The notes below the pieces were generated by a model, which saw only the letters and a list, made by a program, of their open reading frames with translations, searched no databases and had not been told where the DNA came from. A DNA stretch of 64,000 nucleotides from Verrucomicrobia bacterium ADurb.Bin006 (GTDB lineage Bacteria > Verrucomicrobiota > Verrucomicrobiia > Limisphaerales > J093). The first letter of the stretch is position 1, and each line of letters begins with the position of its first letter. The position numbers and the translations under genes are program-made. The DNA is taken from the NCBI GenBank assembly GCA_002071485.1, contig MWFF01000195.1, positions 1 to 64,000 of the forward strand, in the 5' to 3' direction. Below, piece after piece: positions 15,443-25,566 of the stretch.

Positions 15443-18400
15443 ATGAACATGAAACGAACAATCGTACATGCCGGGGCGGCCTTGGCCTCGGCTTGGCTCG
15501 CCTTGTCCGCGTCCGCGTCCGTCACACCGCAAGGGTGGTGGCATTACGGGGAAGTCTTGGACTACTATGCTGATTCGAGCGGCAACAACCGGCGATTCGG
15601 CTTTGCCTATTGCAGCGGAGGAGGCGGCACCACGGGCGCCGCCATTGTTCCGCTCGGCGCCGGCGGTCCATTGGGCACCACCGGCCACATCAGCACCAGC
15701 TCGCTCTACTGGACCCCGGCGCACTACGCCGCGGCGGCCATGTGGAATCCGTGGCCATGCAGCACGGCGGACTGCGCCTGGAACCCGCCGGCAACCGACT
15801 ATGTGATCGAGTGCTGGATTCTGCCCGAGGACACGGGGATCAGCACAACGGCCAACCGGACATGGTTTTTTGGCAGCGGTTCGGGTGATTTCTCGCAGCC
15901 CGACCGGCCCGCCGGCGCGGGTGGCGGAGGTGTGTACTTTGCCGTGACCAACAATACCGAACTGGGAAAATCGCAGATCGGCGCGTTCGTGATCCCGAAT
16001 GCCGGCCAGGGTGTTCCGAACACCGTCCAGATTGGGGACTATGTCGATGCGGACACCAACAGTTGGATGCATATCGCCGTCGTCAGCGACAACGGCACCA
16101 ACACATTCTATGTGAATGGCGTTGCGAAAGGCGCCCCCACGGACAAAAACACGATTCCCAACGGGAACATCTTCGCCGGAGGCAGCCCGGGTACACTGCC
16201 CTCGTTCCGGGGGTATCTGGACGAGTTGCGCATTAGCACGTTCGCTCCGGGCCAGTTCCAGGTCAGCGATCTGCTGCTCCGTCCGGCGGGCCCCAGCATC
16301 GTTGAACAACCGAAGTCCGCGACCGTTTGGGCCAGCGGCGCCGCCTCGTTCGGCGTGGTTGCCGCCAAGGACGCCTCGCTGACCTACCAATGGCGGCGCG
16401 GCGGGGCGAATCTCCCCGGGCAGACCGGGGCCAAGTTGTATCTGGCCACCGTCACCGCGGCCGACAACGGTGCCAAGTTCGATTGTGTCCTGACCAGCGG
16501 CGGCGTTTCCGTGACCAGTGCGGAGGTAACGCTGACCGTGGTGACGCCGACTCAAGGCGATATCGACGATGCCAATGCCTACCGGAATCTCGTCAAGGCC
16601 GAATCGGGCCTGGTCGCTTATTTCCCGGCCGATGATTGTGTCGATGCGACCGTGATCAACGTTGTGGACAATGCACACAACGGCACTCTCCAACTGGGGG
16701 CGTTGTATGATGGCCAAACCGATCGGGCACTGATTCAGCGCTCTCTGGCGTTTGACGCGGATGGAATGGTGCAGATTCCGAGCGACCCGGCCTTCGAGTT
16801 CCCGAGTGGCAATGGGACTGTGGAAGCACTCGTCTATCTGACGCGAACGACGATCCAGAACCAGACGATCTTCTCGGTGGCCTGGGATAACGCGAGTTAC
16901 GTCTATGCGATTCAGGCGAACGGCGCCGGAAACAGTTTGGTCTTCGCCAACGGCGTCGACACGCTGAGCTGGTCGATCGCCCCGAGTCTTATCGGGCGCC
17001 TGACCCACGTGGCCTTCGTGTTCGAGGACGGCACCAAAGTGACGCCTTATCTGGATGGCAAGCCGCTCGAAACCAAGACCCACACGGGCCTCGGGGCGGG
17101 CGGGTACCCGGCTTGGATCGGGTCTTTCGCCGACGGCGTTTTGGGCGATCCGAACATGCTCGCCGGCACGATCGGCGATCTGGCCGTTTATAGCAGCGCA
17201 TTGTCCGCCGACGCTATCCAGTCGCACTACACCAAGCTGGTCTACGGCACGACAGTGGCCCCGCCAGTGTTCGACAGCCAGACGCTCGGCCCGCGAACCC
17301 TGATGGCGGGCAGCGCACCGGTCTTGAATGCCGTCGTTTCGGGGGCTTTGCCTTTCACGTATCAATGGAAACTGGACGGCGTCGCCATTCCCGGCGCCAA
17401 CTCCGCTTCGTACGTTGTCACCGGCGGCGCGGCTGGCACCTCGGCAACCTATACCCTGTCGGTCGAAAACGTGTTCGGCATCGCCGAGAGCCAGCCCATC
17501 GTGCTGAACTTCGTTGCCCCTTCGGGCAAATACGCCGAAATTGTCGCGGCGGATCATCCGTCTGCGTACTGGCGGTTGGGGGAGGCGACGGGCACCCTGG
17601 CGGCGGACGTGGCCGGGTTCCACGACGCGACCTATGGGGGAGCGTACACGCTTGGCGAGCCCGGGGCATTCCTGGGCGGCGCGCAGACGGATCCGGATAC
17701 GGCTGTCCACTTCACGGGCGGGAACGCGGTGGCGCAGGCCTCGTCGGTGCTCAACCCCGCCGGCCCGTTCACCGTCGAGTTTTGGGCCAAGCCCGATCAG
17801 TCAGGGCAGAACAGCCGATGCGTGATCGGGTCGCAGAATCGCGCTATCGGGCGTTCCGGTTATGCCATCTACCAGGGCCTTAACGGGGCCTGGTGGGAAT
17901 GTCATATTGGCGATGCCACGACCGTTCAGATCTGGCTGCTCGGCAAGACCTATCCAGAAGCAGGTAAATGGTACCATGTCGTTGTGGTTTATTCTGGCGG
18001 CAGCGGGCGCATTTACGTGAACGGCGTCGATGATACGTCGCTGGAGAACAGCACGCTGGAGGGCAATTACCTCCCGGCGACCAACACACCGTTCGAGATC
18101 GCCAGCCGATCTGGTGGCGGCATCCCCTACCCGGGCACAGTGGACGATGTGGCCTTCTACAGCTATGCGCTCACGCCCGAGCAGATTCTCAATCATTATA
18201 AGATTCAATGGATGGCCGCGCAGGTCACCGAGGAACCGGCCGACGCCTCGGCCGTCGAGGGCAGCACCGTAACGCTGTCGGCTGCGGTCTCGGGCTTGCC
18301 CAACACCTACCAGTGGTTCAAGGGCGCCGTGGCTCTGACCGACGTCACCAATCCGGACGGTACAGCCCACTACCCGCAAGGGGTGAACGCTGCGACTCTG

Positions 18401-19594
18401 GTGATCGCCCAGGCCACGCCGTCCGATAGCGGTTTGTACCGCTTGGTGGTCGAGAATCCGCTCGGCGGTGTCACGACCCGCAATGCGAACGTGGTCGTGA
18501 GCACGGATACCGCGCCGCCCTCGGTGGTTTCGGTGACCGCCCTTTCGACGCCCAATCCGATCGGCGGCAAGCCGTTCCTGGTCAAGGTGCTGTTCTCGAA
18601 GCGGATGGACAGCGCCACGGCTTCGAGCCCAGGGAACTACGGCATCAACGGCGGAGTCGCCGTAAACAGCCTGGTGTTTCACGAGGATCCGGCGGCTGTG
18701 CCCCTGGGCGGCGACTGGCGGACGGTGATTCTCGCCACAAGCGGGCTCGTGCCGGGCCAGGAGTACACGTTGACCCTGAGCGGACTCAAGGATCGCACGA
18801 CCACGGGGAACGTGATGCCCTCGACGACGGTGTCGTTCCAGGCGCCGGTGTTGACTCCGGGCGTGGTGGCCTGGGACTACTACTATCTCGGTGCGCCCCG
18901 TCCCAGTCCGCTGACGGTGAATTGGATGACGGACAACACCTACCTGTTCCCAGCCGGCCCGATGACCAACGGACTGCCGGCCTCATTCGACACCACTCCC
19001 TTCACTGGAGGCAACCTTGCCACCAAGCCGGTGTTCGGCTCTCACGGGGATGATTACGGCGACAGCCTGTCCGCCTGGATCACGCCGACAGTGTCGGGCA
19101 ACTATCGGTTCTTCCTGTCGAGCGACGATCCTTCGCAGTTGTGGCTGAGCACGAACGAGGACCCGGTGAACGTCGGGTTGATTGCCGAGGAGACCGGGTG
19201 CTGTCATGCCTTCACCGAGCCGCCCATTGCCTACACATCGGAGCCGCAAGCCCTGGTGGCCGGCAAGGCATACTTCATTCAGGCCCTGCACACCGAGGGT
19301 GGCGGCGGCGACTATCTCAAGGTCGCATGGCGGATCGAGGGCGATGAGACCCCCGCAGGGCAATTGACCCCGATCTCGGGCGCGGTGATCTCCGCCTACG
19401 CGCCGGTGGCGGCGCCGGAATTCGATCCGCCGGTGATCACCGGGACCGGTCAGATCACGCTCTCGTGGTCGGGAGCGGGCGCGCTGCAGCAATCGCCGGA
19501 CTTCAAGACCTGGACGCCCGTGGCGGGCAATCCGACCAGTCCGTACACGGTCGCTCCAAGCGCCGCGCAGATGTTCTATCGCATCGCGCGGTAG
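15443..19594 (+). CDS. Giant secreted LamG / Ig-like / PA14 surface protein
   Basis: 1383 residues from ATG 15443 (ATG 15449 also possible), which gives a signal peptide ending ALSASAS. Modules in order, approximate: concanavalin-A/LamG fold 30-281 (WMHIAVVSDNGTNTFYVNG), Ig-like 283-366 (LTYQWRRGG), LamG 386-603 (LTHVAFVFEDGTKVTPYLDG), Ig-like 608-690 (FTYQWKLDG), LamG 695-923 (WYHVVVVYSGGSGRIYVNG), Ig-like 925-1020 (NTYQWFKG), SbsA-type Ig-like 1025-1133 (VKVLFSKRMDSATASSPGNY), PA14-like 1138-1313 (GNYRFFLSSDDPSQLWLSTN), and a short C-terminal strand domain (LSWSGAGALQQSPDF.TW) ending MFYRIAR. Likely a cell-surface or secreted glycan-binding protein. No catalytic domain seen. Transcription ends at a strong terminator 21 bp downstream. 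Confidence 0.88.
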   Translation: MNMKRTIVHAGAALASAWLALSASASVTPQGWWHYGEVLDYYADSSGNNRRFGFAYCSGGGGTTGAAIVPLGAGGPLGTTGHISTSSLYWTPAHYAAAAMWNPWPCSTADCAWNPPATDYVIECWILPEDTGISTTANRTWFFGSGSGDFSQPDRPAGAGGGGVYFAVTNNTELGKSQIGAFVIPNAGQGVPNTVQIGDYVDADTNSWMHIAVVSDNGTNTFYVNGVAKGAPTDKNTIPNGNIFAGGSPGTLPSFRGYLDELRISTFAPGQFQVSDLLLRPAGPSIVEQPKSATVWASGAASFGVVAAKDASLTYQWRRGGANLPGQTGAKLYLATVTAADNGAKFDCVLTSGGVSVTSAEVTLTVVTPTQGDIDDANAYRNLVKAESGLVAYFPADDCVDATVINVVDNAHNGTLQLGALYDGQTDRALIQRSLAFDADGMVQIPSDPAFEFPSGNGTVEALVYLTRTTIQNQTIFSVAWDNASYVYAIQANGAGNSLVFANGVDTLSWSIAPSLIGRLTHVAFVFEDGTKVTPYLDGKPLETKTHTGLGAGGYPAWIGSFADGVLGDPNMLAGTIGDLAVYSSALSADAIQSHYTKLVYGTTVAPPVFDSQTLGPRTLMAGSAPVLNAVVSGALPFTYQWKLDGVAIPGANSASYVVTGGAAGTSATYTLSVENVFGIAESQPIVLNFVAPSGKYAEIVAADHPSAYWRLGEATGTLAADVAGFHDATYGGAYTLGEPGAFLGGAQTDPDTAVHFTGGNAVAQASSVLNPAGPFTVEFWAKPDQSGQNSRCVIGSQNRAIGRSGYAIYQGLNGAWWECHIGDATTVQIWLLGKTYPEAGKWYHVVVVYSGGSGRIYVNGVDDTSLENSTLEGNYLPATNTPFEIASRSGGGIPYPGTVDDVAFYSYALTPEQILNHYKIQWMAAQVTEEPADASAVEGSTVTLSAAVSGLPNTYQWFKGAVALTDVTNPDGTAHYPQGVNAATLVIAQATPSDSGLYRLVVENPLGGVTTRNANVVVSTDTAPPSVVSVTALSTPNPIGGKPFLVKVLFSKRMDSATASSPGNYGINGGVAVNSLVFHEDPAAVPLGGDWRTVILATSGLVPGQEYTLTLSGLKDRTTTGNVMPSTTVSFQAPVLTPGVVAWDYYYLGAPRPSPLTVNWMTDNTYLFPAGPMTNGLPASFDTTPFTGGNLATKPVFGSHGDDYGDSLSAWITPTVSGNYRFFLSSDDPSQLWLSTNEDPVNVGLIAEETGCCHAFTEPPIAYTSEPQALVAGKAYFIQALHTEGGGGDYLKVAWRIEGDETPAGQLTPISGAVISAYAPVAAPEFDPPVITGTGQITLSWSGAGALQQSPDFKTWTPVAGNPTSPYTVAPSAAQMFYRIAR

Positions 19595-19614
19595 CCCGAG
19601 AGACGATTCGACAC

Positions 19615-19647
19615 GAGAGACCGGGGGCAACCCCGGTCTCTCTTTTT
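19615..19647 (+). terminator. Rho-independent terminator
   Basis: Perfect 12-bp stem GAGAGACCGGGG / CCCCGGTCTCTC with a GCAA tetraloop, followed by five T residues. It lies 21 bp after the LamG/Ig giant gene and insulates it from the convergent fhs gene. Confidence 0.93.
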
Positions 19648-19691
19648 GTTCATCAGGCTCGCTGGCGTCGGGGCCCATAGCCCCTACACAA

Positions 19692-21332
19692 TCACGTCAG
19701 CCCGGTGGCCTGACCTGAGGGGAGCATCCGGATTCGCGCCGCCGCAGGCACTTTGGGCAGGCCGGGCATGGTGACGATGTTGCCGCAGACCGCGACGACA
19801 AAGCCGGCGCCCGCCGAGAGCCGAAGCTCGTTCACCGTGATGGAGAAGCCGCCGGGCCGGCCGCGCAGGTCGGCGCGGTCCGAGAGCGAGAGTGGCGTCT
19901 TGGCGACGCACACGGGTAGCGTGTTGAAGCCGTGTTGATCGAGAGTCTCGATGTGGTTCAACGCGGCGCGGTCGAAATTGACGCCGTCGGCGCCGTAGAC
20001 CTTGGTGGCGATGACCTCGAGTTTCTTGCGGATCGGCGCATCCAGAGGGTAGAGAAAGCGCAGTGCCCGGCGTCTGCGCCGTGTCGCCGCCCGGACCACG
20101 GCCCGCGCGAGGTCGATCGCTCCCTGGCCGCCCTGGTCGAAGTGTTTCGACACCACCGCCTCGACTCCCTGACGAGCGCAAAAACGGACGATCCGAGCGT
20201 AGTCGTTAGGATTGTCATCCGGGAAATGACTGACGCAGACCACGGGGTCGAGTCCGAACAACCGGATGTTCTCGATGTGTTTGGCCAGGTTGCCCAGACC
20301 GCCGATCTCCTTGAAGCCGCCGTGGTACGCGATCGCTTTGACCGTGGCGACAATGACCGCCGTGGCCGGGGTCAGCCCCGCCGCCCGGCATTTGATGTGA
20401 AAGAACTTCTCCGCTCCAAGGTCGGTGGCAAAGCCGGCCTCGGTGACGACGTAATCGGCGAGCTTGAGCGCCAGGCGGGTTGCGATGCTGGTGTTGGTGC
20501 CTTGGGCGATGTTGGCGAAGGGGCCGCCGTGCACGAATGCCGGCGTGCCTTCGAGCGATTGCACCAGGTTGGGATGAATGGCGTCCCGCAGCAGCACCTG
20601 CATGGCGCCGGGGGCCTGCACGGCGTCGGCCCGGATGGGCGCCCCCTTGTACGTGAACCCCACGACAATGCGCGCCATCCGCTCCCCAAGATCGCGATAA
20701 TCCCGGGCGAGGCAGAGAATGGCCATGACCTCGGAGGCGGGCGTGATGTTGAAGCCGTCGCGACGCGGCACTCCGTTGAGCGGTCCGCCCAGGCCGATCA
20801 CGATGTCCCGCAGCGAGCGTTCGTTGAAGTCGATGACGCGGCGCATTACGATGCGGCGCGGATCGATGCCCAGTTCGTTGCCATGCTGGAGGTGGTTGTC
20901 CAACATGGCGCACAGGAGGTTGTTGGCCTTCTCGACGGAATACATGTCGCCGACGAAATGCAGATTGATGTCCTCCGCCGGGATGACCTGCGCGCGCCCG
21001 CCGCCGGTGCCGCCGCCTTTGATGCCGAAATAGGGACCCAGGGACGGCTCACGCAGACAAAACATGGCGCGGTGACCCAGGCGGCGCAGAGCATCGGCCA
21101 GACCGATCGTCGCGGTGGTCTTGCCTTCGCCCTGCGGCGTCGGCGTCATCGCCGACACCAGGATTAGGCGGCCATCGGGCTGGTTGGCTCGAGCATCGAG
21201 TTCCGCGACCGGAATCTTGGCGATGTAATGGCCGTGCGGGAGAATCTCCTCGGGGTCAAGACCCAGGTCGCGGGCGACTTCGCGGATGCGTCGGGGCGGG
21301 GGGGCTGGACTGGTGATGGCTGGATTGGACAT
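19692..21332 (-). CDS. fhs: Formate--tetrahydrofolate ligase
   Basis: Makes 10-formyl-THF from formate, THF and ATP in one-carbon metabolism; cytosolic. 546 residues, about family length. The P-loop is TPTPQGEGKTTATIGLADAL (near residues 61-80). Then LREPSLGPYFGIKGGGTGGG, INLHFVGDMYSV.KANN, RRDGFNITPASEVMAILCLA, VHGGPFANIAQGTNT, FATDLGAEKFFHIKCR, and the C-terminal GFVVAVCGNIVTMPGLPK. All are conserved family blocks. A monocistronic minus-strand gene, convergent to the terminator above. Neighbours give no acetogenic context; with gcvH in the same window it fits ordinary C1 supply. Confidence 0.97.
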   Translation of the reverse strand: MSNPAITSPAPPPRRIREVARDLGLDPEEILPHGHYIAKIPVAELDARANQPDGRLILVSAMTPTPQGEGKTTATIGLADALRRLGHRAMFCLREPSLGPYFGIKGGGTGGGRAQVIPAEDINLHFVGDMYSVEKANNLLCAMLDNHLQHGNELGIDPRRIVMRRVIDFNERSLRDIVIGLGGPLNGVPRRDGFNITPASEVMAILCLARDYRDLGERMARIVVGFTYKGAPIRADAVQAPGAMQVLLRDAIHPNLVQSLEGTPAFVHGGPFANIAQGTNTSIATRLALKLADYVVTEAGFATDLGAEKFFHIKCRAAGLTPATAVIVATVKAIAYHGGFKEIGGLGNLAKHIENIRLFGLDPVVCVSHFPDDNPNDYARIVRFCARQGVEAVVSKHFDQGGQGAIDLARAVVRAATRRRRRALRFLYPLDAPIRKKLEVIATKVYGADGVNFDRAALNHIETLDQHGFNTLPVCVAKTPLSLSDRADLRGRPGGFSITVNELRLSAGAGFVVAVCGNIVTMPGLPKVPAAARIRMLPSGQATGLT

Positions 21333-21506
21333 AGAATCCCAGAACGACGGAACAGGGTGCGCTCATGTCGAGTCTGGCCCTCAACCCTATCCCCTTCTTT
21401 TCGCAGGGATTCTACCGAGCGAGGCGCGGGATAGAGGGACGGGGGAAGAACGGGGACTCTTCATGGAAATGCGGACTGGGTTTGGTTTGAGGCCGGCCTC
21501 TGGCGG

Positions 21507-23918
21507 TCAGGGCTGTACAGGCTCGATTCGCAGTCCCGGAACGCGCTGGCCATCGATTCCGGCAATCCGGGCGCACGCGGCCCAGCCGCCGCCGCCCTGG
21601 GTGACTTTCAGCAGCAGTCGATTCGCGCCTTTCCTGAGTCGGATTGGCGCGCGGTCCTGATCGACGATCAGGCCTCGATCCACGTTGTTGCTGTGCACAA
21701 CCGCGTCGTTCAGCCAGACCTTGAGACCGTCGTCGCTGCCCATGAGCAGCAGGGCGTCGGAGTCCTGCTCCGCCACAATCTCGGCGCGCAGGTAGGCGAC
21801 GCAATTGGCGTGGCCCGGGAAAAGACTCGAGAGATCGACCTGATCGGCGACTGGCGTGGGCTTCCAGTCAACCTTCGCGTCCGCTTTCTCCGGTGCGAAC
21901 GTCAGTTCGAAAACAGCGGTCGCTCCCTCGACTCCGGCTTGTCGATACGGCCCGCTCACCAGCCAGTGCCGGATGAAAGGTCCGTTGATTGCCGGCGTCC
22001 GGCGCAGGGCCCAGGCGCGCCGGACGGTCTCCGCCGCCTTGCACCGGGCCAGCACGTTCGCGGCGGCTGCGTCCGCCAACGCCGAATCGGCGGACGCAAT
22101 CTTCTCGGCAATCGCAATAGCGGCCAGCCCGGCTTCCTCGGCCAGATCCGGTTTGGCCAGGTTCTTCAAGGCGGTCTCGAGGGCGTCCGCCGAGCTGATC
22201 TGCGCCATCTGAGCAAGAGCCAGGCGCTTCTCGTCCGCCCGTCGCGCGACGCTCATCGCCTTCTCGAGCAACGCAACGCGTTTGGCCGTGTCCTGCTCGT
22301 GCGCGCTGACCTCGACAGCGCCGCGCAACGCGAGCGCGTGCAACCCCAAGTCGGTGGCGAATTGCGCGAAATCGGTCAGATAAAGCGCGGGCTCTGGATT
22401 GGGCCATTGACCCAAAACGCGCACCGCGGTTCGGACGAGTTCGGAGTTCGAGTCCTGCGTGGCGCTCCGCGCGGCAATCAAGGCGTCCGCGGTCCCCAGT
22501 TCAGCGAGCAGAGGCAACAGCAGTCGGCGCTCGGCCGGTGCGGAGTTCCGGATGGCGGCGATGACGCGTCCTTCTGTTTCGGTTGTGTTCGGGCTCGATT
22601 GACAAACGGCCACAAGGGCCTTGAACACCGGATCGATCTGATCGTCGGACTTCGCCTTGGCGGCAAGATCGAGCAGGGGCGCCAGCGTCTCGGGCAGGGC
22701 AAGCTGCCTGAGCGATTCGAGCGCGGCCAGACGCACAGGCTGCGCCTCGGCCCCTGCGAATCGAAGCAGCGTATCGCCGGCCTGGCGGTCCGCACGCGCG
22801 CCCAGCGCCCGCAGCAGAACGGCCTTCTCGACCGGGTCCGCCGTGTCGATCGCCGCCAGAAGCGCCTCGCGCACGCCCGGACCGCGAAGGCGCGTCAGGG
22901 TCCGAGCGGCGGCCTCGCGCTCGGACGCTTCGCCTCGAGCCGCACTTTTCGCCACGGACGGAATCGACGATGGATCGGCCAGGTCGGCCAGGGCATCGAG
23001 GGCGGCGACTCTCAGCGCGAGATTCGAGCTGTCCAGGGCCTTGCGGACGAGCGGGAGAGGGGCCTTGCCGCGCCGGACGTTGGCATCGAGCAGCGCAGCC
23101 TGGGACTCGGCGGGCAGATCATCCCAATCCCCCAGGCAGGCGACCAGGATCGAGGCATCGTCCAGCTCGCGCACCAGACCGAGCGCGGCGCGCTGGAGCG
23201 AACGGTCGCGTCCGGACAAAGCCGTGCGGACGAGGTCGGGCGCGGATCGGGCATCGCGCAACACGAGGCCGCGCCACGCGACAACGCGTATCGACTCGGA
23301 AGCGGGCTGAGACAACACGCTGCGGCATATCTCGGACGCGAGCCTGGTCCCGTCGGCGCCGTGCAGCGTCTCGGCGCATTGGAGCAGGCTTTCCTGGACA
23401 ACCGACCGAAAGACCATCGAGACGGGCGCGCCGTGGCTCTGGTCGTTTGCGCTGCGGAGAAGGGCGACGGCGCCGCCGCCGATGCGTCCGAGGGCCGAAG
23501 CGGCGGTTATGGCGAGATCGAGGTTAGTCGAAGCCAGCAATGGCCGCAGCGGTTCAATCGACTCGGGTTCGCGGCGCCAACCGATCGAGTCGATGATGCC
23601 GGCCTGGAGTTGCGGCTTGTCCGAGGTCCTTGCCAGGGCGGCGCGAAGAGCAGCGCCCGCTTCCGGGAACGGCAAGGCTTCGAGGGCGTGCCGCGCGAAG
23701 TGCGAGGTCCCTTCCTGTGTCAGGAGAGAGGCCAGCACCGGGATCGACTTGGCTGTGCCAATCACCCGAAGCCTCTGGCACGCGGCCGATTTCTGCGCGA
23801 GGTTGGCGGCCGATTGGAGGATGGCGATCTGATCCTGTTCCTCGTCCGCGCGCGCAGTCGAGCCGATGCGCAGCAGACAGACGAGCATGAGGAAGAAGGG
23901 GAGGCGAATCAGGCTCAT
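21507..23918 (-). CDS. Secreted HEAT-repeat protein with C-terminal beta domain
   Basis: 803 residues. Signal peptide MSLIRLPFFLMLVCLLRIG. From about 30 to 600 there is a run of HEAT/PBS-lyase-like helical repeats (LASLLTQEGTSHFARHALEA, ITAASALGRIGGGAVALL, LRVAALDALADLADPSSIPS). This is followed by a helical linker with the C-rich stretch removed. The last about 150 residues form a beta domain (WLVSGPY; DALLLMGSDDGLKVWLND; LRKGANRLLLKVTQGGGGWA) of the kind attached to verrucomicrobial and planctomycetal secreted glycoside hydrolases and cytochrome-type proteins. Probably a periplasmic scaffold or binding protein. A 17-bp copy of the MITE end overlaps its start codon. Confidence 0.82.
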   Translation of the reverse strand: MSLIRLPFFLMLVCLLRIGSTARADEEQDQIAILQSAANLAQKSAACQRLRVIGTAKSIPVLASLLTQEGTSHFARHALEALPFPEAGAALRAALARTSDKPQLQAGIIDSIGWRREPESIEPLRPLLASTNLDLAITAASALGRIGGGAVALLRSANDQSHGAPVSMVFRSVVQESLLQCAETLHGADGTRLASEICRSVLSQPASESIRVVAWRGLVLRDARSAPDLVRTALSGRDRSLQRAALGLVRELDDASILVACLGDWDDLPAESQAALLDANVRRGKAPLPLVRKALDSSNLALRVAALDALADLADPSSIPSVAKSAARGEASEREAAARTLTRLRGPGVREALLAAIDTADPVEKAVLLRALGARADRQAGDTLLRFAGAEAQPVRLAALESLRQLALPETLAPLLDLAAKAKSDDQIDPVFKALVAVCQSSPNTTETEGRVIAAIRNSAPAERRLLLPLLAELGTADALIAARSATQDSNSELVRTAVRVLGQWPNPEPALYLTDFAQFATDLGLHALALRGAVEVSAHEQDTAKRVALLEKAMSVARRADEKRLALAQMAQISSADALETALKNLAKPDLAEEAGLAAIAIAEKIASADSALADAAAANVLARCKAAETVRRAWALRRTPAINGPFIRHWLVSGPYRQAGVEGATAVFELTFAPEKADAKVDWKPTPVADQVDLSSLFPGHANCVAYLRAEIVAEQDSDALLLMGSDDGLKVWLNDAVVHSNNVDRGLIVDQDRAPIRLRKGANRLLLKVTQGGGGWAACARIAGIDGQRVPGLRIEPVQP

Positions 23919-23934
23919 AGGGTCTGTGCAAAAA
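23918..23934. repeat. Solitary MITE-end sequence at a start codon
   Basis: TAGGGTCTGTGCAAAAA is identical over 17 bases to 13620-13636, the left end of the MITE-like element. No partner arm is found nearby, so this is an orphan end or a remnant. It begins on the last base (complement) of the HEAT protein's start codon and occupies its translation-initiation region. Confidence 0.6.
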
Positions 23935-24017
23935 GCGGTTTATGCAAGCCCTCGCGGATGTCTGGACATGGTGTCTCTTGGTTCCATCGCCGTCTCGGAT
24001 GTCGGAACCCCATCGAG

Positions 24018-25406
24018 TCACACCGTCCAGGGCGGACGGGGCGCATAGGAGAGGAGGCGGTTGGCCTGCTCGTCGCCGACAAACTCGTGCTTGCCGGGGT
24101 CCCACTTGAGCGAGCGTTCGAGGCCCATCGCGATTCCGCCGATGAGGATCGCGTTCATTGTGTAGGTGGCGACTTCGGGATTGCAAATCGTCGGACGCCG
24201 GGTGCGCACGCATTCGAGGAAATTGCCCGAATGGCTGTCGGTGAAATAGACGCGCGCATCGTCAGGGCGCAGCGGTTCCTTGAGGATGCTGGCGGGGTAC
24301 GAAACGATCGCTCCCCGATCGACGGCAATGCGGCCTTGGGTTCCCACAAAACAAGCGCCGCCATCGTGGCCGATATTCTCCCCGGGATAAGGTGTCGAGT
24401 GCACCACGACGCCGTTGGCGTAGCGATAATGCACCTGGCCATCCTCGGGCCGGCCCGCGGCTCCGCCTGGGTGCGCGGACGTCCCTGGCTTTTCCCGGCT
24501 CGGCTCGTACTGGACTTCGATCGGCGCGGTTGGGTCCGGATTCACGGTCCACTGGACGATGTCGTAGTGGTGTGGACTCCAGTTCACATCGCCGACGAAC
24601 AGGCCGGAGAGCGTATGGCCTGCTTCGCCCCCAAACGGACGCCACGGCAGCGGTCCGAGCCACATGTCCCAGTCGAAACCCGGTGGCACGGGCACCGCAT
24701 GCTCGGAGGTCCAGGCCGACGGGAACAGGGCGCCGGGCTGGCGATAGGCATAGACTTCCTTGAGTTGGCCGATGCGTCCGTTGCGGACCAGTTCACAGGC
24801 GAGTCGGAACTTGCCGCCGTACTCGGAACGCTGCTGGGTGCCGGCCTGGTAAACGCGTCCGAAATGCCGGCAGGTTTCGACGAGTCTTTGACCCTCGCGG
24901 ACGGTGATGGCGATCGGCTTTTCGCAATAGACATCCTTGCCTGCCCGAAGGGCCATGGTGGCCATCGGGGCGGCCCAATGATACGGCAAAGCCAGCAACA
25001 ACGCATCAATGTCGGGTCGGGCGAGGACCTCGCGGAAATCGTTGTAAGCTTCGACACCGTCGTAGGCGGCCTGGCCCAGCCGTTGCGCGTACATCTGGTT
25101 ACATCGCTCTTGGGCCTGCTCGCGGCGTTCCCGCCGCACATCGCACACTGCGAGCACCTGGACGTCCGTGCGGGCCGCGTAGCCGCCCGGCACATAGGTC
25201 CAGGCACCGCCCAGCAGATGCCCTGTCCCCTGGCCGCCCAGGCCGATGAAACCCATCCCGATGCGCTCGCTGGGGGGGACCTGGCCGGCGCGGCCCAGGA
25301 TCGAAGCCGGAATCACAGAGGGCGCCGTCAGCGCAACAGCCCCTGTTGCGGCGATCTTGAGGAATTGGCGACGCGTCGACATGCGATACGGCTGGATGCT
25401 TTGCAT
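24018..25406 (-). CDS. Tat-exported Gfo/Idh/MocA oxidoreductase
   Basis: About 462 residues. Twin-arginine leader STRRQFLKIAATGAVALTAP, then the Rossmann NAD(P) motif GMGFIGLGGQGTGHLLGG, AVCDV (end of beta2), LLALPYHWAAPMATMALRAG, and the family signature KDVYCEKPI (catalytic Lys-Pro). This is followed by GRVYQAGTQQRSEYGGKFR, the alpha/beta substrate domain (GFDWDMWLGPLPW, FVGDVNWSPHHYDIVQW) and a C-terminal helix region. Exported members act on sugars or inositols in the periplasm, with cofactor bound before export. ATG 25406 has a weak purine-rich stretch before it; ATG 25382 is an alternative. Monocistronic in view. Confidence 0.92.
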   Translation of the reverse strand: MQSIQPYRMSTRRQFLKIAATGAVALTAPSVIPASILGRAGQVPPSERIGMGFIGLGGQGTGHLLGGAWTYVPGGYAARTDVQVLAVCDVRRERREQAQERCNQMYAQRLGQAAYDGVEAYNDFREVLARPDIDALLLALPYHWAAPMATMALRAGKDVYCEKPIAITVREGQRLVETCRHFGRVYQAGTQQRSEYGGKFRLACELVRNGRIGQLKEVYAYRQPGALFPSAWTSEHAVPVPPGFDWDMWLGPLPWRPFGGEAGHTLSGLFVGDVNWSPHHYDIVQWTVNPDPTAPIEVQYEPSREKPGTSAHPGGAAGRPEDGQVHYRYANGVVVHSTPYPGENIGHDGGACFVGTQGRIAVDRGAIVSYPASILKEPLRPDDARVYFTDSHSGNFLECVRTRRPTICNPEVATYTMNAILIGGIAMGLERSLKWDPGKHEFVGDEQANRLLSYAPRPPWTV

Positions 25407-25566
25407 GATCTTGTCTCTGTATGTCGATCGATCCGTTATCGGTTGTCTTTCGCACGCCAAATGCGGCAAGAAAGACCTCTATAAACAGTGTCCATGCCAC
25501 GAAAGTCACGCACGAAATTGGCCGGTGCCAACTCGCCAACTCGCCTCGAACACATTCTTTAACCCC

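Noticed and set aside
13895-17710. 1271-codon minus-strand frame spanning the channel gene and the LamG giant
   Set aside because: Only the first 1.3 kb is the channel gene; the rest is antisense to a clearly coding plus-strand gene and has no signal peptide or family features.
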